This document shows, piece by piece, positions 24,101 to 30,559 of a stretch of 64,000 bases of DNA. The notes beneath the pieces are model-generated. The model was given only the letters and a program-made list of their open reading frames with translations, had not been told where the DNA came from and did not search any database. Origin of the DNA: Siphlonurus alternatus (lineage: Eukaryota; Arthropoda; Insecta; Ephemeroptera; Siphlonuridae); the NCBI GenBank assembly GCA_949825025.1, contig OX463778.1, forward strand, positions 13,726,171-13,790,170, in the 5' to 3' direction. How positions within the stretch are numbered: position 1 is the stretch's first letter; each line of letters starts with the position of its first letter. The translations under genes and the position numbers were made by a program.

Positions 24101-26795
24101 GAATAATCTTGATCAATGGGCACATATTTTATATTGTTTTCGGGTTCAGATTTCAGTGTCGTATGATCCTGCTTCTCATGTTCATCTGTGCTGGATTCCG
24201 TCTTAGCACTATGTTCATTAGATGGACTGGGCTCTGCACTGGGCTCATGGGCGTTGGGACTTGCTGGCTCAGAGGTTGGCTCCATATCAACTGATTCATG
24301 CACGTGATGGTGTGATAGTAGTGTTTTCATACTGGATTCTGAACTGGAATGATGATCTAAACTTTCTGGTGCTACACTTTGTTCAGGTTCAGGCTTGCTC
24401 GTATGTTCGTTGTCATGATCATGTTTGTTGTGATGCTCATCATCACTTCCAGGTTCAGCACTTGGTTCAGGTTCTGCTGCTGGCTCAGGTTTGCTGGAAT
24501 GTTCCTCTTCATGAGCATGGTTGTTGTGAAGTTCATCAGTGGCAGGTTCAGCTGCAGGTTCTGGTTCTGCACTTGGTTTAACCTGTGTGGGAGAAGCATG
24601 CTTGACGGAATCCAAATTATGATGATGATCAGCATCACCTATGGGCTCAGCACTTGCCTTGGGTTCTGATTTGGTTGTAGAATGATCGTGATGGTCGTTA
24701 TCAAGTTCTGCACTTGTTTCTGGCTCTGCACTTGGCTCTGGCTCTGCACTTGGCTCTGGCTCTGCACTTGGCTCTGGCTCTGCACTTGGCTCTGGCTCTG
24801 CAGAGGGTGAAGGTTCTGGTTTCACGGAATCATGGATATGATGATGATCTGAATCACCTTCAGGCTCAGCACTTGGTTCAGGTTCAGCACTTGGTTCTGG
24901 TTCGGCACTTGCGTCAGGCTTAGATTTCTCATGTTTATCATGATTAGTATGCTCTGAATCTCCTTCAGGTTCTGCAGAGGGTTCAGGATGAGCAGCATAG
25001 TGATCATGAGATTGATGATGGTGGTTAGATTTATCTGAATCAATGTCATGCTCGGAGCTTGGTTCCGGTTTTGAAGAAGAATGTTCATGATGGTGATCAT
25101 GGTCACTACCAGGTTCCGCACTTGGTTCAGGCTCAGAGCTGGGCTCTGGTTCTGCACTGGGTTCCGGTTCAGAACTAGGTTCTGGCTCTGACTCAGGTTT
25201 AGCATGGTCATGATGTTCATGGTGGTCATGATGTTCATGGTCACTGCTGGGCTCAGGTTCAGCGCTGCTTGTTGGCTGCTCCGTTGACGAGACCCCTGGG
25301 GTGTGCGGTGGGGACACATCAATATCGTCAGGGAATGCGCGAGCACCCCCAACATCAGTCGGACCCTTAGCATTTACCTCCAACACTAAAAAAAAAAACA
25401 TAAGAAAACAACATAAGTATTTTTGTTAATTGAAAAATTTAATAGTCCATAAGAATGGGACTTAAAACTAAAACATCTCTCCCTGAGTGATAAATACGTA
25501 CTCTTATTAATGCAAGTAGTGCCATCTGGTGCCAGGTGTAAGGATTCTGGGCAGGTACATATGGCTTTCAGCGTGCTGTTATAGTCAAAACCACACTTGT
25601 GGGAGCAACCTCCATTGTTGGACTGGCATGGGTCCAGGACATCTGAAGACGACAAAGGAAAAATTAAATACACAATGAAGCTATTCTTTTTAAATGCGCA
25701 TCTTTTCATGCTGTTGTTTTTTTTTTTACTACGGAATTCAAACACTTAATAGAGTACTTGAATATTTGGCATGATTAGAATATATATTTCGGTTTATTTT
25801 TTATATGAAACGTAGAAAAGAGAATACCAGCTTTTATAACATATACACTCTTCAAAAAATTTGGCTGAATTTTTGACATCTTATAATCAGTGGATTTTTA
25901 ACGCCTTAAATCATGCTTTTTCAGGTGTTTCGTTGCGTATTTTCAGTAGTCAGTATAAGCTATATACTGACAATATATGCTGACTACTTAATATTGACTA
26001 ATATGAAAGAGCATGAGTTAAGGCGTTAAAAATCCACTGGTTATAAGATGTCAAAAATTCAGCCAACTTTTTTTAAGATTGTATAACAATCATGACTTTA
26101 AATATTACAATGGTAAAGGGTATAGTTTGCAAATAGGGATATTTTGCAACTCCTCGGAGATACAATAACTTTTAAATATAGTGAGTGACTCACAAGTCGA
26201 TGTGAGCGAGGGGGTAGGTATGCGGTACACGTAGAGGTAGCCTCCGTTGTTGTTGAGGTAAGTTGAGAGCCGCGTCCTCAGTGCATCCTTGGTTATGGGG
26301 TCACTGGGGCTTTGAATGCCAGGCTTGAAGTTCCATGCCACGCGGTACCGCACCACCACACTGCCAGGCCTACCAACATACACAGTAATCAATAATAAAT
26401 AAGAAGTAAAACAGTAATAAGGGTAGTCAATGGTTTGGTAAGAATTTAAGCAACAATTAAGTAAATGGTCACATTAATGTCTGCATTGACAAGCAGGTAC
26501 AATTAAATACTTTTTTAAAAAATAAAAAGTATATGTAATAAAATAATATAATATATAATAATAATAATAATAATAATATATTATATAATATTTTATAAAA
26601 TAAAAATATAGTATAAAATTCATCAAATTAAACGGTAATTAACTTACAGAAATTCCATAACTTTTACACTGATATCTGCAGCACCATAATTCAAGGTTTG
26701 GAAGTCGAACAGCGCAGTTTTTATCTGAAATGCAGAGAAATAACGTTAACAGGCCTTCCTATTAGCTAGACAAGCACAGTCCGTTTTATTAAAAC

Positions 26796-26834
<39 letters not shown>

Positions 26835-27792
26835 CAATGCTAAAATACCATTCACAATAATGCAGAGGCATGGATAGTCATATTCTAATTTTTTTTAAAT
26901 GTTTAAAAATGTATACTTTCATATTATGTTTAACTCCGACATAAACATTGAATTATATTGTTATAACCCACGATTTTAACCGCCCAAAATTCTGGGAAAT
27001 AGAAACATACATCTTTGTTCCAGTTAAGGCTTCAGGCTCCAGAAATTTGTAAATAGCTTATAATAATCATAAATATATATACAATTTTTAACTGATGATT
27101 GAATTGTACAATTTATTTATACTAATTAAATTAAGCACATAATATTATATGAATGATGAATTTTTATAGATGAAGATATTTTTGTGTCACGTTAAAAGAC
27201 ATGAAAACGACAACACTTGCCTCATTTTCCACATTAGTTGCTAGTTGTTTGAACTGCTGAGAATCTGGATCTGAGAGTGCTTCATCAAACTGCATGTCAT
27301 TTATTGTCAACTGAGCTTCAAGTGCTCGCGGAACTGTGGAAAAAAGTTGAGATCAAATACCGCTGTATATTTATATCAGCGCTCAGATATTAAATTAAGC
27401 TACTTACCATAAGGTTGCTCTAGAGGAATTTCAGTAATGACGGGGGGTGCGGAGGTGGTACTGCCACCTTTGGTTGGTGATTGCGTTGTTTTCGACGTGT
27501 CAAGTAGCCTGGCGTTTAGTGCGTTGGAATCCTCGTTGGACAGAATGACACCAGCTGAGGGAAATCGACGTGATAACAATGAGCTTTAAGTACAGTAAAA
27601 CTTTGAACAAGATAGTAATATTATTGAATAATGAATAAAATAACAACCAATAGGTTTTAGCAATTATATATTGCACAAATTTTAAAACTAAATTTTCACT
27701 ATATTAAAAATAATTAACTAAACGAGTCAATGTCATATATATTATGATGATTAAAAAAAAATAATAAATTTTACAGGACTGCATATTTGGTA

Positions 27793-27866
<74 letters not shown>

Positions 27867-30135
27867 TATATATTTATATATATATCATATATATGATTTT
27901 CAATCAACATAATATTTCCAGCTTAATTATAGCGTTAGCGTACATACAACAATAATATTATATTGTAAACATTTTAAGATTCTAACACTTACTTGCTGCG
28001 AGAACTGCAATAAGCACGGCGGCTGCAAGAATGGTGAGTGCTACACCCCAGCACACCGTGCGCTTCCACTTGTGTTGCTGGCGCTTATCTTTGGTCACAT
28101 ACAGCTTCTCTCCTCTGCAACATGTAAACATTTTGTATTAGAAGAGCTGACGTGGACAAGGATTATCTCCCTCCCTCCCCCCTGTTACATTAGTTGCTAT
28201 CTAGGAAATTTTACATAGGCTCTAGGTGGCATCCTACTCCTTAAAATAGGGGAAGAAATGACGATAATATCAATACCGAATACCCCTCCCCCCCAATCTG
28301 ACTATTTTTCTTTAATATTTAATTTAAAATGAAATTAGTTTTCATAGAAATTGTAACCTCAAAAAATAAAGTTAAATTTTAATTAAAATTATATATTGTT
28401 TAAGTTAGTTGCAAAAACATTACCCAGCTAGCTTGAAATAGTCAAATTTACATGATATTCTTTTCGGAAGTAGCCAGAAGTGGTAGTTTTTTTACCTTCT
28501 TATTCGTATTTCATCGTTGCAATTTCACACATAGTTCAGTAATTGTACTACAAAACTATCTGCAAAATTTCAATGCTTTTTTATAATTACAAACAGTAGA
28601 GCCATGGCGCAAACTTCACTTTTCCGGCTTCTTCCGGAGAGAATATCAAATTAATTTGACTGTAGTAGGCTCACCTCATGTACTTTCGGTGCTCATTGAC
28701 CGGCACAAAGTACTCGTCATACGGATCTGTATTGTACGCCTCTGGCAGCGAATCTGGTGCGTCTGCATCCTTGCCGTTCTTGACGGGTATTTCGGTGGTT
28801 GTGTGGTGTCCGTTACCAAGTGCAGACTTCTCCTTGGCCTCTCCAAACGGAGTCATGTTTACCAGTTCCAGGTTGACAGCCTCAGCCGGTGGAGAACGCT
28901 TCTCATTATCACTCGAACTAGCCTCAGCTTGGAACGCCAGGTTGTCGATACCACCATTACTATAGACAGTACCAGATTGATAATTTTTCTAACATATGGT
29001 ATAAGAATAAATTTAATTTATATAATAAAATTGTAGTCCATTTAATTATATTAAAATGACATTCAAACAACCTTGCTTAATCATTTCATCCTGAGGTTGG
29101 GCAACCTGCTCAGCACCAAAACAAAGCGGGATACATATACAACAGGAGTAATAACGTTTTGCCTATTATAAGGATGATATAATTATTATAGTGCTTCATT
29201 TTTAATTTGGACATTTTACATCTGTTTTCCTGCAAGAATATAGTATAAATCATATGATATATACAGTAGAATCATAATAGATGAGGGTAAACTAAATTTA
29301 ATGCAGTGCATACGATACAGTTGTAAAATAAAACATCAGTGATAGTAAGAAAACAAAAACTCTGTTCTTAAATAAATGCACAAACGACTCAGAATAAGGT
29401 TGAATAACCTTATATATTTTCTTGTAGATACGTTCTATAGTTAATTCGTTTACTTCTGAAATGAAGATAGTGTATGCCTATTGACCGTGGGTAAAAAGAA
29501 TTAAATAATTTAAATATCATGCCGTCACTGTAGAGTATTTACAAAGAATTAAGACTTCATTGGTGGCTTTTTATACACAATTCTTTAAGTCTATACATTT
29601 TAGGTCATAGTCATAATGGACAACCTGCATGCATGATTTGTTTTTATTGTGTATGTATTAATTTGGATGGAAGACCTCAAGTTATGTACTTTCAGATTTT
29701 TGTTAACCCTCAAAATCAAGGTGACGTTACAGTCATGCAAATATTTAACATGCAATCATAGGGAAATATATGCAGCATGACTATGACGTCACTCTATTTT
29801 TACCCTCGATTTTGAAGGTGTTAGAGGGTTAACAAAAATCTGAAAAAAAAATTGACAAAAAAAAAAGTCCTCTCTGTCCAAATATGCAATAACAAAATTT
29901 TCATGCAAGATGTTCGTTTATTCCTTATTGTGAATCTTTCAATATACAAGAATATTAAGCAGACGTGTTACCTGTTGTCGCTAGAGATGACGACGGTGGT
30001 GAGCGGCTCGTCATCGTGGCCCCCCGACTCGGCGGCCACCGTGATGATGCTGTGGTCCTCGCGCACCGACGCAGTGCTGCCCTCGCTGCCCTCGTCGGCC
30101 TGCTGGCTGCTGCAGCTGCCCGCGTCGTCGCTCAT
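12029..30135 (-). CDS. Type II transmembrane SEA/EGF/LDLa/SRCR serine-protease homologue with giant stalk (20 coding exons)
   Basis: I joined 20 exons: 30135-29972, 28959-28675, 28114-27993, 27554-27408, 27333-27221, 26724-26648, 26369-26194, 25642-25502, 25385-21417, 21109-20970, 20894-20810, 19327-19208, 19082-18972, 18538-18394, 18040-17954, 16708-16536, 15801-15618, 14404-14115, 13394-13246, 12226-12029. The sum is 6,876 nt, or 2,291 residues plus stop, and all phases agree. Domain order: acidic cytoplasmic tail 1-168, TM about 170-190, SEA about 240-361, EGF about 365-408, disordered stalk about 409-1727, LDLa x5 about 1728-1925, SRCR about 1925-2018, trypsin-like 2034-2291. The architecture resembles corin/enteropeptidase/matriptase-type transmembrane proteases. 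Catalytic His57 is Ser (S2075), Asp102 is kept (D2131) and Ser195 is Glu (E2229), so it should be non-proteolytic. An acceptor precedes the first exon, so at least one 5' exon lies upstream; it is probably UTR, but extra coding is not excluded. Confidence 0.93.
12431..12748. mobile_element. MITE, ATGGAGTA family, copy B
   Basis: Inverted repeat AATGGAGTATCGACCTCA ... TGAGGTCGATACTCCAT in intron 19. TGACGTCA is present in both arms near the loop. Confidence 0.9.
12803..12833. mobile_element. Solo terminus of the ATGGAGTA family
   Basis: A single right-end copy (CAATAAAAAAATTTGAGGTC, then GATACTCCATTA) about 55 bp beyond copy B, with no left partner. Confidence 0.7.
13246..13394 (-). CDS. Large gene exon 19: Cys168-Cys191 segment
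   Basis: Encodes [19 protein letters not shown], then [10 protein letters not shown]...ERSPCD. The Cys168/Cys182 pair and Cys191 are present. Acceptor TTTGCAG; the donor TGTGAT|GTAAGT leaves phase 0. Confidence 0.94.
13475..13715. mobile_element. MITE, TTAAAGGTG family, in intron 18
   Basis: Arms TAAAGGTGCATTTCCATGGA and mirror. The interior contains GCGCACTTGCT, shared with the elements at 16.1 and 17.7 kb. The palindrome yields mirror ORFs. Confidence 0.85.
14115..14404 (-). CDS. Large gene exon 18: Asp102-containing segment
   Basis: Encodes [15 protein letters not shown], with the catalytic-position Asp retained, then ICLTG (Cys122) and CVTAGWG (Cys136). Acceptor GATTCAG, donor GCTC|GTGAGT. 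Confidence 0.95.
14461..14785. mobile_element. MITE, ATGGAGTA family, copy C
   Basis: Inverted repeat AATGGAGTATCGACCTC ... GATACTCCATT flanked by TA. It lies about 57 bp upstream of the exon 18 acceptor. Confidence 0.9.
14866..14990. repeat. Short foldback in intron 17
   Basis: Imperfect arms: GTTGCAGCCAACC against GGTGGCTGCAAC, and inner CGGAGAATTATCCG against its partner. Probably a decayed MITE. Confidence 0.55.
15618..15801 (-). CDS. Large gene exon 17: activation region and His57-lacking strand
   Basis: TCGRP supplies the Cys expected to bridge to the protease domain (chymotrypsin Cys1-Cys122 type). Activation-like site [19 protein letters not shown]. The segment that normally reads W-V-L-T-A-A-H-C is WLLVSLSC, so the catalytic His is Ser while Cys42 and Cys58 are kept. 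Donor AACAA|GTAAGT. Confidence 0.95.
16128..16369. mobile_element. MITE, TTAAAGGTG family, in intron 16
   Basis: Arms TTAAAAGGCGTATTCACATGG and GAATCCGCCTTTAA. The interior has GCGCACTTGCTGT and TTTGCGGCCATATTTGG, shared with the copies at 17.7 and 55.6 kb. Confidence 0.85.
16536..16708 (-). CDS. Large gene exon 16: SRCR-like domain, second half
   Basis: Runs TTGTTGCAG to CTTCA|GTAAGT. It encodes [16 protein letters not shown]..., ending [15 protein letters not shown], the SRCR terminal Cys pattern that leads straight into the protease domain. Confidence 0.93.
16816..17306. mobile_element. Longer palindromic element in intron 15
   Basis: Ends TAATGGGGTACTGACC and GGTCAGTACCCCATTA; the arms match over about 200 bp, with TGACGTCA in both arms. 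The termini resemble the ATGGAGTA family with G for A. Confidence 0.85.
17663..17893. mobile_element. MITE, TTAAAGGTG family, in intron 15
   Basis: Arms TAAAAGGCGGATTCAGATGG and CATGTGAATCCGCCTTA. Closely related to 55572-55789. Confidence 0.87.
17954..18040 (-). CDS. Large gene exon 15: SRCR-like domain core
   Basis: Encodes [18 protein letters not shown], then [10 protein letters not shown]. This matches the W-x-P-V-C-x-D-x-W ... A-C-x-x-L-G-Y core of the degenerate SRCR domain in transmembrane serine proteases. Donor TACAG|GTGAGC. Confidence 0.94.
18144..18195. repeat. (AT)n microsatellite in intron 14
   Basis: Uninterrupted AT dinucleotides. Confidence 0.95.
18394..18538 (-). CDS. Large gene exon 14: LDLa module 5 and start of SRCR
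   Basis: Encodes [14 protein letters not shown], then [16 protein letters not shown], and enters the SRCR-like segment [12 protein letters not shown]. Donor GTCAG|GTAAAA. Confidence 0.94.
18972..19082 (-). CDS. Large gene exon 13: LDLa module 4
   Basis: Encodes [14 protein letters not shown], then [16 protein letters not shown]. Acceptor ATTTCAG, donor TGTG|GTGAGT. Confidence 0.95.
19208..19327 (-). CDS. Large gene exon 12: LDLa module 3
   Basis: Encodes [17 protein letters not shown], then [16 protein letters not shown]. Acceptor TCTACAG, donor CAAG|GTGAGC. Confidence 0.95.
19425..20708. mobile_element. Foldback element built of AAGATCTTG repeats
   Basis: Terminal inverted repeats TACCTTGCTGAAAAATCTTA and TAAGATGTTTCAGCAGGGTA. 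Inside each end, 200-270 bp of degenerate, self-palindromic CAAGATCTTGCCAAG-type repeats; the central ~750 bp is different sequence. It fills intron 11. ORFs in the arms are translations of the repeat and not genes. Confidence 0.8.
20810..20894 (-). CDS. Large gene exon 11: LDLa module 2
   Basis: Begins [13 protein letters not shown], then [15 protein letters not shown], a canonical C-x-D-x4-D-E calcium site. Donor TGTG|GTACGT. Confidence 0.95.
20970..21109 (-). CDS. Large gene exon 10: LDLa module 1
   Basis: Continues from exon 9 CTAG into GQFQCVNG. It then carries the Ca-binding signature [13 protein letters not shown] and starts module 2 (CPGNFQ). Acceptor TTTCTAG, donor CAG|GTAAGC. Confidence 0.94.
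21417..25385 (-). CDS. Large gene exon 9: giant disordered His-rich and S-x-E-rich stalk
   Basis: A single exon of 3,969 nt (about 1,322 residues), bounded by a poly-T acceptor (TTTTTAG|TGTTGG) and GCAG|GTAACT. The membrane-proximal third alternates PSAEPEP and PSSEPEP repeats with His/Asp clusters ([15 protein letters not shown]). It has about 20 S-[AS]-E motifs in its first ~400 residues. The rest is Glu/Lys/Ser/Thr-rich with no cysteines until the end (FSKCTAG, start of LDLa1). S-x-E is the consensus for Fam20C-type secretory kinases, so heavy phosphorylation is plausible. His clusters suggest metal binding (inference). The 327-codon plus-strand ORF opposite the 3' part is a shadow of the biased composition. 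Confidence 0.92.
24721..24800 (-). repeat. 18-bp coding tandem repeat
   Basis: Four perfect 18-bp units (TGGCTCTGCACTTGGCTC on the plus strand) and part of a fifth. Each encodes six residues of the PSAEPE type in exon 9. It is likely to vary in length between alleles. Confidence 0.9.
25502..25642 (-). CDS. Large gene exon 8: EGF-like domain
   Basis: It encodes [15 protein letters not shown], then [16 protein letters not shown], a complete six-cysteine EGF of the LDL-receptor type. The donor is AAGA|GTACGT. Confidence 0.93.
25842..26085. mobile_element. Palindromic MITE in intron 7
   Basis: Arms begin TATACACTCTTCAAAAAATT and continue TTGGCTGAATTTTTGACATC, mirrored on the right. The inner arm TGGATTTTTAACGCCTTAA is also mirrored. 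Confidence 0.88.
26194..26369 (-). CDS. Large gene exon 7: SEA domain, C-terminal part
   Basis: Begins [18 protein letters not shown] autoproteolysis sites normally read G-S-V-V/I-V, and here the motif is PGSVVVRY, so self-cleavage at G|S is possible. It ends in a Tyr/Leu-rich strand and a Thr/Ser linker. The donor is CTT|GTGAGT. Confidence 0.93.
26648..26724 (-). CDS. Large gene exon 6: SEA domain, middle
   Basis: Runs TGCATTTCAG to TTTCT|GTAAGT, 77 nt. It encodes [18 protein letters not shown] and then SVKVMEF, the typical SEA helix and strand. Confidence 0.92.
26799..26831. repeat. (AT)n microsatellite in intron 5
   Basis: AT dinucleotide run. Confidence 0.9.
27221..27333 (-). CDS. Large gene exon 5: SEA domain, first part (GC donor)
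   Basis: The acceptor is TTCCACAG. The product reads [16 protein letters not shown]...[11 protein letters not shown], the N-terminal half of a SEA fold. The donor that keeps the SEA frame is GAG|GCAAGT, a GC-AG intron. The nearby AA|GTGTTG donor would shift the frame and lose the SEA motif. Confidence 0.85.
27408..27554 (-). CDS. Large gene exon 4: linker before SEA
   Basis: Runs CCCTCAG to TTATG|GTAAGT. A Thr/Ser/Pro-rich extracellular linker ([19 protein letters not shown]) ends in [10 protein letters not shown]. Confidence 0.9.
27798..27888. repeat. (AT)n microsatellite in intron 3
   Basis: AT dinucleotide run of about 90 bp with minor interruptions. Confidence 0.95.
27993..28114 (-). 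CDS. Large gene exon 3: juxtamembrane and transmembrane helix
   Basis: It encodes [19 protein letters not shown], a strongly basic stop-transfer flank, then [20 protein letters not shown], a hydrophobic helix at about residues 170-190. Positive charge on the N-terminal side and none after it fit a type II (N-in, C-out) signal anchor. The donor is GCAGCAA|GTAAGT. Confidence 0.95.
28439..28664. mobile_element. MITE with CCGGAAGT-type termini, copy 2, beside exon 2 donor
   Basis: Left arm TAGTCAAATTTACATGATAT, then TTCGGAAGTAG; right arm CTTCTTCCGG, then GAATATCAAATTAATTTGAC and TGTA. Its right edge stops about 10 nt from the exon 2 5' splice site (exon ends at 28675). Confidence 0.85.
28675..28959 (-). 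CDS. Large gene exon 2: cytoplasmic tail
   Basis: The acceptor is TCTATAG and the donor ATGAG|GTGAGC. It encodes 95 residues, including [26 protein letters not shown] and a Tyr/acidic stretch [18 protein letters not shown]. The phase 2 junction with exon 1 creates SSDNS-NGG. The Tyr-rich end could be a juxtamembrane sorting or phosphorylation segment (inference). Confidence 0.9.
29612..29926. mobile_element. MITE, ATGGACAAC family, copy 2, in intron 1
   Basis: Arms CATAATGGACAACCTGCATG and CATGCAAGATGTTCGTTTAT; inner AATTTGGATGGAAGACC / GTCCAAATATGC, as in copy 1 at 2.7 kb. Confidence 0.75.
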
Positions 30136-30139
30136 CGCG
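29972..30139 (-). CDS. Large gene exon 1: start codon and acidic cytoplasmic tail
   Basis: The acceptor is TTGTTGCAG (intron ends at 30140) and the donor is CAACAG|GTAACA. ATG is at 30135-30133, and the protein starts [19 protein letters not shown]. The segment is Ser/Asp/Glu-rich, as expected for a cytosolic tail. The exon is GC-rich against an AT-rich background. Confidence 0.82.
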
Positions 30140-30229
30140 CTGCAACAATACAAGCGGTCAGACAACACGTCAATAAGTTCGAGATGGGAGATTTAGTTTA
30201 ATATTACATCTGAAAGTTTGTGGCTATTC

Positions 30230-30402
30230 CAGGCTCGGGCTGGGAATTAAGCTAGGGGCCAATCAGGGCCATATGGGCATTACAAGGCAGCAGGGACCAC
30301 TTTGAAGGGGGCCTGAGGCCACTTTTTGTATACCCTCTGTGTTAAAAAGTAGAGAAATCAGTCAGGGTTTCCTGATCCAGCCTTATGGCCAGTCCGAGCC
30401 TG
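30230..30402. mobile_element. Short GC-rich non-autonomous element
   Basis: Ends CAGGCTCGGGCTGG and CCAGTCCGAGCCTG in inverted orientation, 173 bp, GC-rich interior. hAT-like termini are possible, but the class is not certain. Confidence 0.6.
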
Positions 30403-30507
30403 AGCTATTCTATACTTGTAATTGAGTTTCGAAACTTTGCAGAGGGGCTTGTAGTTTAAGTAAATGGGAAATTGCAATGATAAAAATGTGAATAAGAAAG
30501 TCAACTT

Positions 30508-30558
30508 TAATTTCCGGCTACTTCCGAAGGGAATATCTTATTATTAATTCGACTGTAA
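30508..30558. mobile_element. Single arm of the CCGGAAGT-type MITE
   Basis: TTTCCGGCTACTTCCGAAGG, then GAATATCTTATTATTAATTC and GACTGTAA. No matching left arm is seen upstream. Confidence 0.65.
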
Positions 30559-30559
30559 C

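Noticed and set aside
27704..27910. Tyr/Ile-alternating ORFs (also at 6982, 18055, 60861)
   Set aside because: They are translations of (AT)n microsatellites.
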